DNA from: Beijerinckiaceae bacterium
GTDB taxonomy: Bacteria > Pseudomonadota > Alphaproteobacteria > Rhizobiales > Beijerinckiaceae
DNA: 64,000 nucleotides
Direction: 5' to 3'
NCBI GenBank assembly: GCA_009773635.1
Contig: WSYC01000007.1
Coordinates: 113,897 to 177,896 of the forward strand
In this document: in pieces, positions 53,040 through 63,295 of the stretch
Layout: every line of letters begins with the position of its first letter
Numbering within the stretch: the stretch's first letter is position 1
Notes under the pieces: generated by a model
Told to the model about the DNA's origin: nothing
Database searches by the model: none
The model's input: only the letters and a program-made list of their open reading frames with translations
Made by a program: the position numbers and the translations under genes

Positions 53040-54350
53040 TTATTCCGGCCGGTCGTCGCCTTCGCGCAGCGCTTCCGTGACAGCACCGGGGCCGACGCCA
53101 TCGCGGCCGTAGATGTCATCGCGGAACTGGATCACGCCCTCCGGCGTGCCCCAGGCGGTGATGTAGACCCAGTAGACCGGGATCGGTTCGCGCGGGCGCG
53201 CATCCTGCCGCTGGCCGGAGCGCAGCGCGGCGTCGATCGCCTCGCGCGTCCACTGCGGGTTGTCCTGCAGGATCCAGTAGATGTAATCGCGCACGTTCTG
53301 CACGCGCACGCAGCCCGAGGAGACGAAGCGGTAATCGTCGCCGAAGATGCCCTTGGCGGGGGTGTCATGCATGTAGACGCCATGCGGATTGGCGATGTTG
53401 ATGCGCACGAAGCCGAGCGAATTGAACTCGCCGCCCGGGTCCTGCCGGAACATATATTGCGTCGCCTCTTCCGAGTTCCAGTTCACCTGCGCCGGCGCGA
53501 TTTCCTGACCCTGCCGGTTGATGATGCGGATTTTCTGCTCGGTGAGGTAATTGGGGTTCTTCCGCATCAGCGGAATGAGGTCTTTCTTGATGATCGAGGC
53601 CGGAACCGTCCAGGTCGGGTTGAAGTTCACATCAAGGATTTTCGCGGTCATGATCGGCGACTGGCGATCGATCTTGCCGACACCGGCGACATGCCGCGTC
53701 GCGACCTGCCCGTTATCGACGGTCTCGACATAAGCCGCCGGGATATTCGTCGTCACGTAGCGCGCGCCGAGGTTGCCCGAATACGAGCGCAGGCGGACGA
53801 GGTTCACTTCCAGCTGCTTGAGGCGGATCTGCGCCGAGGTATTGAGCGCGGCGTAGGTCTGCGCGCCGACAACGCCTGTTGGCGTCAGGCCGTGGCGGGC
53901 CTGATAGCGCTTGATGGCGGCATCGACGTAAGAGTCGAACACCTGCCCGCCCCCGACATTCGGCGAGAGATCGCCGAGTTCGATCAGCCGGTCGCGCAGC
54001 GGCTGCACGTTCGGATGGCGCGTGCCAAGCTTGAGGCGCTGTCCGGCGGGCAGCGGCAGATGCCCCCCCTTCGCGACGATATCCTGATAGAGGCGGATCG
54101 CGCCCTCGGTTGCCTGAATGGTCGCGCCGCTCAGAATCGGGTGCGGGGTGACGATGTTGCGGGTTTTCTGCCCGCCGACATCATAGCTCTGCGCCCATTC
54201 GGCCTGGCCACCGACCATACCGCCCTGCGCAATCGCCGGACCCGCCCAGAGGCCTCCAAGCACACCGGCGGTCCCCATCAGGAAACCACGGCGATCAACA
54301 CCGCCTGTCAGGTTTGCCGCACGATCATCCCGCTGCATCTTATGCCCCAT
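53040..54350 (-). CDS. ldtP: L,D-transpeptidase with peptidoglycan-binding domain (LdtP-like)
   Basis: YVDAAIKRYQARHGLTPTGVVGAQTYAALN PG-binding repeat; canonical catalytic segment GVYMHDTPAKGIFGDDYRFVSSGCVRVQNVRDY; TAT-like DRRGFLMGTAG. Start uncertain; ORF extends to 54407. Confidence 0.88.
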   Translation of the reverse strand: MGHKMQRDDRAANLTGGVDRRGFLMGTAGVLGGLWAGPAIAQGGMVGGQAEWAQSYDVGGQKTRNIVTPHPILSGATIQATEGAIRLYQDIVAKGGHLPLPAGQRLKLGTRHPNVQPLRDRLIELGDLSPNVGGGQVFDSYVDAAIKRYQARHGLTPTGVVGAQTYAALNTSAQIRLKQLEVNLVRLRSYSGNLGARYVTTNIPAAYVETVDNGQVATRHVAGVGKIDRQSPIMTAKILDVNFNPTWTVPASIIKKDLIPLMRKNPNYLTEQKIRIINRQGQEIAPAQVNWNSEEATQYMFRQDPGGEFNSLGFVRINIANPHGVYMHDTPAKGIFGDDYRFVSSGCVRVQNVRDYIYWILQDNPQWTREAIDAALRSGQRQDARPREPIPVYWVYITAWGTPEGVIQFRDDIYGRDGVGPGAVTEALREGDDRPE

Positions 54351-54609
54351 TTTCTTCCCGCGCCGGCATGGCCGACCTCTAATCCATACGCATCCATGCT
54401 TAAGCAAGAATGATCAGGCGATGAACAGGCGGCGAGAGTCTTCTGCACGCAGCCCGCAATTCACAATTACTCTTGGCCATTGGAAAGCGCGCGCTCTCCG
54501 GCAAAAATGTGGCAAGGCGCGCGATGGTCATGCCATTTTTGCCCGCTCACGCGTTCGTTACTGCGGTGTGCGGGCGCTGCAGCCAACCGGCAACACCTGG
54601 CAAGCAACG

Positions 54610-54638
54610 AAAAAGCCCGCCGGTGAGGGCGGGCTTTG
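54610..54638 (-). terminator. Stem-loop terminator downstream of ldtR
   Basis: aaAAAGCCCGCCggtgaGGGCGGGCTTTg. Confidence 0.75.
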
Positions 54639-54662
54639 CTCCAGGGCTGGCTCGGATATCGA

Positions 54663-55175
54663 TCAGAGGCGGTAGCGGATCTGGTCGGTCCAGAAACGAT
54701 CAAGGCGAAGAAGCGCCTGATTGAGGATGTCGAATTCCTGCGCCGAGATGCCGCCGATCTGCTCGACCGTGCGGACGTGCTTCTCGTAGATGCTGGCGAC
54801 GATCGCGTGCACTTCCTGCCCTTTCGGCGCGAGGCGGATGCGGACGGAGCGGCGGTCGACCCGGCTGCGCTGATGGCTGAGATAGCCGAGCTCGACGAGC
54901 TTCTTGACGTTGTAGGACACGTTCGAACCGAGATAGTAACCACGAGTGCGCAACTCGCTGGCGGTCACGTCGTTGTCGCCGATGTTATACAGCAGCAGCG
55001 CCTGCACGCTGTTGACATCGGCACGGCCACGACGATCGAATTCATCCTTGATCACATCAAGGAGACGACGGTGAAGACGCTCGACCAGAGCAAGCGATTC
55101 AAGATAAAGCGGGCGGACGGCAATATCGACTTCCGTCTTCTGCTCAATACTGCGCGCAACATTTGCGTTATTCAT
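54663..55175 (-). CDS. ldtR: MarR/winged-helix regulator, LdtR-like
   Basis: MNNANVARSIEQKTEVDIAVRPLYLESLALVERLHRRLLDVIKDEFDRRGRADVNSVQALLLYNIGDNDVTASELRTRGYYLGSNVSYNVKKLVELGYLSHQRSRVDRRSVRIRL; next to ldtP. Confidence 0.85.
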   Translation of the reverse strand: MNNANVARSIEQKTEVDIAVRPLYLESLALVERLHRRLLDVIKDEFDRRGRADVNSVQALLLYNIGDNDVTASELRTRGYYLGSNVSYNVKKLVELGYLSHQRSRVDRRSVRIRLAPKGQEVHAIVASIYEKHVRTVEQIGGISAQEFDILNQALLRLDRFWTDQIRYRL

Positions 55176-55436
55176 GACACCAAACCCCTGTTTTGTTTGA
55201 GGCGTGCTTGTGCCCGTCCTCGTCTTATGTGAGGGAATGTATCGTCGTCCGATGAAAATGAGTTTAAATTCCAGCGTAAATTTTAAGTTTATACATTGCA
55301 GTGAACGAAGAATTGCAATCAGAAACTCTTAGTATTTTTAAAAAGTAAATCTGAATCTACATTTACCGTGTTTCGATGGCTGGCGAAACCTTTTGGATAC
55401 CATCCCATTCCCGTCCATGAAAACTGGTCCAAGCGG

Positions 55437-55949
55437 TCAGAAATCGCCGAGATGGCGCCGGCGAACGGCAAACGTCAGCACGAAGAAAAAGAACAGCGCC
55501 AGCGCCGCGCCCGAGGCCGAGGTGAACCCCACCGCCTTGCCGAACCCGGAGAGGCCGAGGGCAATTTCCACAACCACCACGAACACCCAGAGGCTCTTGC
55601 CCCAGGGGGAATTGAGCCAGAGCCCGACCGCAGCAGCGCAGTCCACCAGCGCAAAACCGATGATCAGCGCCTGCCGCAGCCGGCTTTCGTCATGGAGCGC
55701 AGTATCGCCAAGCCCCATCACCAGCGCCCAGAACCCGATACCCTTGAACAGCCAGACAACGGCGGTGAAGCGCAGGAAGAGCACATACATCATATCCCAG
55801 CGAATACCGGGATTGTGGATTTCCGCGCCGATGGGCGGATCGTCGCGGCTGCCCGGCTCGATCACCATGTCGCCCGGCGGCCGGCGTTCCCTGGGGCGCA
55901 AGCCACCCTTGCCGTCCTTGTCGTTCCTGCCGAACGGGAAGACTGCCAT
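55437..55949 (-). CDS. Conserved small membrane protein (possibly DUF6163)
   Basis: ~170 aa, four predicted TM segments (MMYVLFLRFTAVVWLFKGIGFWALVMGL..., LWVFVVVVEIALGL). Confidence 0.7.
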   Translation of the reverse strand: MAVFPFGRNDKDGKGGLRPRERRPPGDMVIEPGSRDDPPIGAEIHNPGIRWDMMYVLFLRFTAVVWLFKGIGFWALVMGLGDTALHDESRLRQALIIGFALVDCAAAVGLWLNSPWGKSLWVFVVVVEIALGLSGFGKAVGFTSASGAALALFFFFVLTFAVRRRHLGDF

Positions 55950-55953
55950 GCGC

Positions 55954-57006
55954 TCACTCCCTCCCGAGCACGAGATCGCGCGGCAGCGGCGCAAAATGCG
56001 CAGCGATGACGGCATCGTCGAGATCGGTGATCTGTGCCGGGTTCCAGCGCGGCGCATTGTCCTTGTCGATGATCAGCGCCCGCACGCCTTCGTAGAAATC
56101 GCTGCCATGCACGATCCGGCTGACGATGCGGAATTCCATGATCATGGCATCGGCAAACGTGAGGTCGCCCCCGCGTTGCATCTGCTCGAAGGCGAGCGCC
56201 ATGCTGGTCGGAGAGCGCGTCATCATGCCCTTGAGGGTTTCGGCAGCGAAGGTATCGTCCTCTGCGGCATCGCCCAGCGTCTCGATCACCGCCAACAGGC
56301 TGTGTTCGTTGAAATAGCGGTTGATCCGATCCTCGAACGCGGCCAGCGGCGCGGAACCGGCGTCTTCCGCGAAGCGGGCGGCGATCGTCTCGATACCCTC
56401 CCCTGTTGCCAGCGCGGCGATGATCTCGTCCTCCGCCCCGGAACGAATCGCGTGGGTCGCAAGCCCCAGCATCATCGCATCGGCGCGGCGGATGCGGGCA
56501 CCGGTCAGCGCGAGATACATCCCGTAAGCCCCCGCAAGACGCGGCAGCGCGTAGGTCGCGCCGACATCGGGGAAAAAGCCGATGCCCACTTCCGGCATCG
56601 CGAACAGAAAATTCGGCCCGGCGAGCCGATAGCGCCCGTGCAGGGAAACCCCGACACCGCCGCCCATCACGATGCCGTCGATCAGCGCGATATAGGGCTT
56701 CGGGTAGCTCTGGATGAAAGCGTTGAGGCGATATTCGCGGTGCCAGAAATCGAGCGCGACATCCTGTTTTCCGGCCTTGCCGAGATCGTGCATCAGGCGG
56801 ATATCGCCGCCGGCGGAAAAGGCCTTGCCGGTGCCGCAGATCAGCACCGAGGTCACGCCGTCATCGATCAGGAATGCGTCGAGCGCAGCCTGCAATCCGT
56901 CCACCATCGCATCATTGAGCGCGTTGAGGGCCTGCGGGCGGTTGAGCGTGACAAGGCCGAGACTGCCCCGCTTCTCGACAAGAATGTCGCCGCTTTCGAT
57001 CCGCAT
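55954..57006 (-). CDS. Enoyl-CoA hydratase/isomerase family (3-hydroxyisobutyryl-CoA hydrolase-like)
   Basis: LGLVTLNRPQALNALNDAMVDGLQAAL; GTGKAFSAGGDIRLMHDLGK; YIALIDGIVMGGGVGVSLHGRYRLA; ATG at 57006. Confidence 0.9.
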   Translation of the reverse strand: MRIESGDILVEKRGSLGLVTLNRPQALNALNDAMVDGLQAALDAFLIDDGVTSVLICGTGKAFSAGGDIRLMHDLGKAGKQDVALDFWHREYRLNAFIQSYPKPYIALIDGIVMGGGVGVSLHGRYRLAGPNFLFAMPEVGIGFFPDVGATYALPRLAGAYGMYLALTGARIRRADAMMLGLATHAIRSGAEDEIIAALATGEGIETIAARFAEDAGSAPLAAFEDRINRYFNEHSLLAVIETLGDAAEDDTFAAETLKGMMTRSPTSMALAFEQMQRGGDLTFADAMIMEFRIVSRIVHGSDFYEGVRALIIDKDNAPRWNPAQITDLDDAVIAAHFAPLPRDLVLGRE

Positions 57007-57142
57007 CACGTTCTCCCTTGCTGACCCCTTCGCGGTAGCCTTGCGCGGGCACGGCGTCAATCGCGCCAATGCCGCCTGCCTACGCGAAAGGCTTTCCTTT
57101 GCGCCGCTGCCTTCTTATGAAAGAGAACCTGAACGGGAATGA

Positions 57143-58159
<1,017 letters not shown>

Positions 58160-58161
58160 CC

Positions 58162-59553
58162 ATGCCCCCCTCCGCCGCGCGCCGGGGGATATGGTTCGTC
58201 CTCGCGCCCGTCCTCGGGCTTGCGCTCATCATCGTGCCGCTGTTTCTGGTCGGGGCACCGAATGTCGACGCCGAACAGGCGCGCCTCTGCCGCATGGTGC
58301 TGCCCGCGCTTTACCCCGAGGATGACGGCATCGAGATCCTCTCCAGCGAGCCGGGGCAGCGCAGCGCGGTGCATGTCGCCTTCCGCACCAGCGCGGGCGG
58401 GCGCGAGCATCTGCTCACCTGCCGGTTCGGCGGGATCGGCTATTCCGCCGCGAAACGCGATCTTGTCGCGATCCTGGTCGATGGTGTCGGCTTGGGTGAA
58501 GCCGCGTTCTATTTCGCCAAGGAACGTTGGCTCGAAAGCCGGCACGCTGTGCTGGCGGACCCCGGCGCTCCCGGTCAGGGCCGGGGCTGGATCACGCTCC
58601 CACGCGGGGCGGCGGTTGTGCTCCAGCATGCCATCAACGGGTTGCCGCGCACCGGCATTCTCGCGCTGCTCGCGCTCGCGACGGCGCTGATCTATGGCCT
58701 CATCGGGCGGATCAACCTCGCGTTTGGCGAATTCGCGGCGCTGGGCGGCATTGCCGCCAGCATGGGCGTCGTGATCGCGGTTCTCGCGGGGATTACAACC
58801 CCGCTGCTGGCGGCCACTCTGGCACTCATCGCAGCACTGGCGCTGAGTGCTCTCTATGGTTTTGCCATGGGCAGGGCCATTCTCTGGCCGCTGGCGACGA
58901 CCGCCGCCCCCGGACGCAGCAGCGCTTCGGGTCAGCCGCTGCTGGTCGCCGGTGTCGGTATGCTCGTCGCCATTCAGGAAGGGCTACGGCTGGCGCAGGG
59001 TGCGGGAACGCTCTGGCTGCCGCCCGCGAGCGGCGAGGCCTGGCGCATCGCCAGCGCGCCGGGGTTCGACGTTGTCGCCCATCCGCGCCTCCTTGCGATG
59101 GTTGCGATCAACTGGCTTGCGATCGGGCTGACGCTCGCTGTCATGCACCGCACCGCGCTCGGGCGGGCGTGGCGGGCGAGCGCCGATGACCCTTTCGCCG
59201 CCAGCCTCTGCGGGATCGATCCCCGACGCCTGCTGATCACGATCAGCGCGCTTTCGACGATGCTTGCCGGCCTTGCCGGGGCAACAATCACGCTCAACTA
59301 TGGCGGCATGCATTTTTCCGGTGGCACCCTCATCGGGCTCACCGGGCTGATCGCGGCCATCCTCGGCGGCATCGGCTCGCTCGGCGGGGCGGTTCTCGGC
59401 GGCGTGGTGATTGCCGGGTTTCAGGTTGGCTGGTCCGCCCTGCGCGATATCGCGCAGTGGGAACTCGCCACCTTCACGCTGCTGACGCTGGCGCTGATCC
59501 TGAAGCCGGGCGGGTTTTTCGGTTTTGCCGATGGCGCTCAGCGCAAGGCCTGA
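58162..59553 (+). CDS. LivH-type branched-chain amino acid ABC permease with N-terminal extension
   Basis: C-terminal ALIYGLIGRINLAFGEFAALGGIAAS...GRAWRASADDPFAASLCGIDPRRLLITISALSTMLAGLAG; ~150 aa N-terminal TM plus soluble extension. Confidence 0.85.
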   Translation: MPPSAARRGIWFVLAPVLGLALIIVPLFLVGAPNVDAEQARLCRMVLPALYPEDDGIEILSSEPGQRSAVHVAFRTSAGGREHLLTCRFGGIGYSAAKRDLVAILVDGVGLGEAAFYFAKERWLESRHAVLADPGAPGQGRGWITLPRGAAVVLQHAINGLPRTGILALLALATALIYGLIGRINLAFGEFAALGGIAASMGVVIAVLAGITTPLLAATLALIAALALSALYGFAMGRAILWPLATTAAPGRSSASGQPLLVAGVGMLVAIQEGLRLAQGAGTLWLPPASGEAWRIASAPGFDVVAHPRLLAMVAINWLAIGLTLAVMHRTALGRAWRASADDPFAASLCGIDPRRLLITISALSTMLAGLAGATITLNYGGMHFSGGTLIGLTGLIAAILGGIGSLGGAVLGGVVIAGFQVGWSALRDIAQWELATFTLLTLALILKPGGFFGFADGAQRKA

Positions 59554-59588
59554 CATAAACTGGATCTCTTTGCCGGAAGGACCGATTC

Positions 59589-60842
59589 ATGAGCGCTCCA
59601 CACGATGATTTTGCTGTCGATCTCGCAGCCGTTCAGGCCGCCGCGGCGCTTCTGAAGGGGCATGTCGTCCGCACGCCTTTCCTGCACGCACCGCGCCTCT
59701 CGACGCTCACGGGCGCGGAATGCTATGTGAAATTCGAGAACATGCAGGTGACCGGCTCGTTCAAGGAACGCGGTGCCTTTGTCAAAATGTCGAAACTCGA
59801 TCCGGCCGCCAGCAATGCCGGCGTCATCGCGATGTCCGCGGGCAACCACGCGCAGGCCGTGGCCTATCACGCGCAGAAGCTCGGCATTCCCGCCACCATC
59901 GTGATGCCGGTCGGCACCCCGCACGTGAAGGTGGAGAACACCACCCGCTTCGGTGCGCGCGTCATCCTCGAAGGCACGACGCTGGCGGAAAGCCAGGGCC
60001 TCGTCGAAAAGATGATCGCCGACGAGGGCCTCATCCTGATCCACCCCTACGACGATGCCGATGTGATGGCCGGACAGGGCACGGTCGCGCTCGAAATGCT
60101 CGAGGACAACCCCGATCTCGACATGATCGTGATCCCGATGGGCGGCGGCGGGCTGATTGCCGGCAATGCCATCGCGATCCACGCGCTGAGGCCGGACATC
60201 AAGGTGATCGGCGTCGAGGTCGAGAGCTACCCCTCGTTCCACAATGCCTTGACCGGGGATACCCTGCCGATCGGCGGGCCGACGCTGGCAGAAGGCATCG
60301 CCGTCAAATACGTCGGGGCGAAAACCCTGCCGATCGTGCGCGAGCTTGTGGCGGATCACGTCATCGTGCCGGAAAGCGCTGTTGAACGCGCGGTGGACGC
60401 CTTCGCCACCCACCAGCGCTCGATGGCGGAAGGCGCGGGCGCAGCGGGTCTCGCGGCGCTGTTGCACAAGCCTGAGATGTTCCGCGGCAAGCGCATCGGC
60501 CTCATCCTGTGCGGTGGTAACATCGATGCCCGCATCCTCGCCTCAATCATGGTGCGCGAGCTGGAGCGCCGCGAGCGGATCGTCTCGTTCCGCCTGACCG
60601 GCGAAGATCGGCCGGGCTTTCTCGGCAAGGTCGCGACGCGGTTGGGCGATCTTGGCGCGAACATTCTGGAGGTCACGCACCGGCGCACCTTCCTCTCGGT
60701 GCCGGCGAAGGGCGTCTCGCTCGATGTCACCGTCGAGACGCGTGACGCGGAGCACGCCGCCGCGATCGTCGCTAGGCTGGAGGCGGATGGCTATTCCGTG
60801 CGCCGGATCGACGCGAACGGCGTGATGCTCCCCGTTCGATAG
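59589..60842 (+). CDS. ilvA: Threonine ammonia-lyase with C-terminal ACT domain
   Basis: VKFENMQVTGSFKERGAFVKMSKL (PLP lysine), MSAGNHAQAVAYHAQKLGIPATIVMP, IPMGGGGLIAGNAIA; ACT domain IVSFRLTGEDRPGFLGKVATRLGDLGANILEVTH. Confidence 0.9.
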   Translation: MSAPHDDFAVDLAAVQAAAALLKGHVVRTPFLHAPRLSTLTGAECYVKFENMQVTGSFKERGAFVKMSKLDPAASNAGVIAMSAGNHAQAVAYHAQKLGIPATIVMPVGTPHVKVENTTRFGARVILEGTTLAESQGLVEKMIADEGLILIHPYDDADVMAGQGTVALEMLEDNPDLDMIVIPMGGGGLIAGNAIAIHALRPDIKVIGVEVESYPSFHNALTGDTLPIGGPTLAEGIAVKYVGAKTLPIVRELVADHVIVPESAVERAVDAFATHQRSMAEGAGAAGLAALLHKPEMFRGKRIGLILCGGNIDARILASIMVRELERRERIVSFRLTGEDRPGFLGKVATRLGDLGANILEVTHRRTFLSVPAKGVSLDVTVETRDAEHAAAIVARLEADGYSVRRIDANGVMLPVR

Positions 60843-60850
60843 GCTCGGCG

Positions 60851-60900
60851 ACCGGCTTGCCGTTCAAGGAACCGGCTTGTCGTTCAAGGAACCGGCTTGC
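60851..60900 (+). repeat. 20-bp tandem repeat, 2.5 units
   Basis: accggcttgYcgttcaagga x2 followed by accggcttgc. Confidence 0.9.
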
Positions 60901-60951
60901 CGAATCCGCGAAGGTGCGGAATGATCGCACCGGTTTGGGGCCAGCAGGATT

Positions 60952-61689
60952 ATGACAGAACATCCGCGCAATACGCCGCAATTCTTTCTGACCTCGCCTT
61001 CCACCTGTCCGTATCTCCCGGAACGGCAGGAACGGAAGGTGTTCACGCACCTTGTCGGCAAGCGCGCGCTCCAGCTCAACGAGATCCTGACGCAAGGCGG
61101 GTTCCGGCGCAGCCAGTCCATCGCCTATCGCCCGGCCTGTGACGGGTGCCGGGCCTGCGTGTCGGTGCGGGTGCTGGTGCGGGAATTCGAGCCCTCGCGC
61201 GGCTTTCGCCGGATCCTCGCGGCCAACGCCGATCTCGCAGCCCGCATGGTCTCCGCACAAGCGACAGCGGAACACTACAGCCTCTTCCGCCGCTATCTCG
61301 ATGCGCGCCATGCCGAAGGCGGCATGGTCGACATGTCGGTGCTCGATTACGCGTCGATGGTTGAAGACAGCCATGTCGAGACACGGCTCGTCGAGTATCG
61401 CCGCCCTCCGCAAGCCCCGGACGAGACCGCCGAGCTTGTCGGCGTGGCCCTGACGGATGTGCTCTCGGACGGGCTGTCGATGGTCTATTCGTTCTACGAT
61501 CCCGAGCTGGCCGAGCGCTCGCTCGGCACCTACATGATCCTCGATCACATCGCCAAGGCGAAGGCCTTCGGCCTGCCCTACCTCTATCTCGGGTATTGGG
61601 TCGAGGGTTCGCGCAAGATGGCCTACAAGGGCCGCTTCCTGCCGCAGGAGCGGCTCGGCATGCTCGCCTGGGACCGCGTCGAGGCGTGA
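60952..61689 (+). CDS. bpt: Aspartate/glutamate leucyltransferase (arginyl-tRNA--protein transferase family)
   Basis: [87 protein letters not shown]. Confidence 0.95.
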   Translation: MTEHPRNTPQFFLTSPSTCPYLPERQERKVFTHLVGKRALQLNEILTQGGFRRSQSIAYRPACDGCRACVSVRVLVREFEPSRGFRRILAANADLAARMVSAQATAEHYSLFRRYLDARHAEGGMVDMSVLDYASMVEDSHVETRLVEYRRPPQAPDETAELVGVALTDVLSDGLSMVYSFYDPELAERSLGTYMILDHIAKAKAFGLPYLYLGYWVEGSRKMAYKGRFLPQERLGMLAWDRVEA

Positions 61690-61827
61690 GACGTCGATTC
61701 AGCCGGTAAACCTAAGTCACTGCAGCGGAATCGTTTTTCCAACATGCGGTCCCGCTCATTTTCACGCGATGATTCAACGCGCTCGCCCTGAGGCTTTGCT
61801 TCAACATCCTGATGTTGAGAATCCGCT

Positions 61828-62508
61828 TCAGGCTGCCGGCACGCCGGCCAAAGCCGCCTCCAGCCGCTCGATCAACGCGGCTGCTTCCGAATAGCCTTTG
61901 CCCAGAAGGATGAGTTCATCCTTCCCCCCGGCATCCTGCCGGTGCAGCACGAGGGTCGGAAATCCGTCGATCCCGAAGCGCTGCGCCACCTGAAAATCGG
62001 CCAATGTCGCCTGCCGCATCTCCTCGCTGTCGAAGCTTGAGAGGAAGGCATCCCGCGCGATGCCGAAGGTCTCGGCATGGTCCGCCAGCACATCCGCCTT
62101 CGTGATGTCAGCCCCTGCGGAATAGAAGGCGCGCTGGATTGCCAGCATGAACGGATAGGCTTTCCCGGGGACCAGCGCGCGCACTGTGACAACAGCACGT
62201 GAAGCCGGCTCGGTATCGTAGATGAAGCCCGGCATCAGGCTGCGCGGACCGGTGAAATCCTGCCCGCTGAGATCGGCAATCCGGGCATACGTTTCGGCGA
62301 AAAAGCCGCGCATCTTGTCCGCAACCGGCTCTGTCGTGAAGGGGCGCAACCCGCCGGAGAACAGCAGCATCTCCACCCTGTCACCCAGTGCAGCCAGCAC
62401 CGCGTTCATCTCGGGTGCAAAACCATAGCACCACGAGCACATGGTATCGGCGAAATAGAGAAGGCGCGGGCGGGCCAGCACCTGTGCTGCCGGATGTTCC
62501 GAGGCCAT
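61828..62508 (-). CDS. DsbA family protein (FrnE-like)
   Basis: PRLLYFADTMCSWCYGFAPEMNAVLAALGDRVEMLLFSGGLRPFT; CxxC-type active site CSWC. Confidence 0.88.
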   Translation of the reverse strand: MASEHPAAQVLARPRLLYFADTMCSWCYGFAPEMNAVLAALGDRVEMLLFSGGLRPFTTEPVADKMRGFFAETYARIADLSGQDFTGPRSLMPGFIYDTEPASRAVVTVRALVPGKAYPFMLAIQRAFYSAGADITKADVLADHAETFGIARDAFLSSFDSEEMRQATLADFQVAQRFGIDGFPTLVLHRQDAGGKDELILLGKGYSEAAALIERLEAALAGVPAA

Positions 62509-62588
62509 GGGTTCTCCCGAGAAAAAGCAGGCGGGGCTTTCCCCGCCCGCAAGAAATCAGACCAGATTTGTGTCAGGCCAAGATTAAG

Positions 62589-63167
62589 TCAGGCCTCGAG
62601 TTTGGCCGCAAGCTTGGCAATGCGCTCGCCATGCAGGCGGGCAAATTCGCGATCACCTTCCGGCGGGGTTACGTCTGCGGCGGCATTGTCTGCCTGCGTG
62701 ACGACGCCCAGTGCCGAGCCGATGCGGTTCGGGACGTTGGCACCGGCATCCGAATTGCGGTTGATCTGCGCGTTCGGAACGCCCGGACCCGACCAGAGCA
62801 TGCCATGCTGCATCGAGAGCACGATCATCGAGGTCAGCGTATGGTCCTTGTTGCCACCAAACGTGGCGCCAACGGTGAAGCCGGCGGCCAGCTTGTCCTT
62901 CCAGCCTTGCGTGAACCAGACCTTGGAGGAAGCCTCGAAAAAGGCACGCAGCGGCACCGAGACGTCACCCATGTAGGTCGGCGAGCCGAAAATCACGGCA
63001 TCGGCGGCGCTGACGGCATCGAGAGCAGCGGTGAAATCCTGCGCAGCGCTTTCGAGCTTGATGATATTGGCGGTGGCCCCGCCGCGCTTGACGCCTTCGG
63101 CAACAGCCTTGGCGAGCGCTTCGGTGTGGCCGTAGCCGGAGTGATAGACAATTGCGACAGTCGTCAT
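62589..63167 (-). CDS. WrbA-like flavodoxin family NAD(P)H:quinone oxidoreductase
   Basis: MTTVAIVYHSGYGHTEALAKAVAEGVKRGG; AVIFGSPTYMGDVSVPLRAFFEASSKVWFTQGWKDKLAAGFTVG. Confidence 0.88.
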   Translation of the reverse strand: MTTVAIVYHSGYGHTEALAKAVAEGVKRGGATANIIKLESAAQDFTAALDAVSAADAVIFGSPTYMGDVSVPLRAFFEASSKVWFTQGWKDKLAAGFTVGATFGGNKDHTLTSMIVLSMQHGMLWSGPGVPNAQINRNSDAGANVPNRIGSALGVVTQADNAAADVTPPEGDREFARLHGERIAKLAAKLEA

Positions 63168-63257
63168 GGAAATCCCCTGATGGAACGTGATGAGGGATAC
63201 ATGGGTTGCACGCATGCAAACGGCAACTGGAAATCCGGCCAATAAACTTTGCAATTT

Positions 63258-63293
63258 TGCAAGAACTGCCGCCGCGACAAGAACTGCCGCCGC
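63258..63293 (+). repeat. 18-bp direct repeat x2
   Basis: caagaactgccgccgcga repeated twice in tandem, upstream of the WrbA-like gene. Confidence 0.85.
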
Positions 63294-63295
63294 GA

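Noticed and set aside
55393-57024. 543 aa plus-strand ORF
   Set aside because: Antisense to the membrane-protein and enoyl-CoA hydratase genes.
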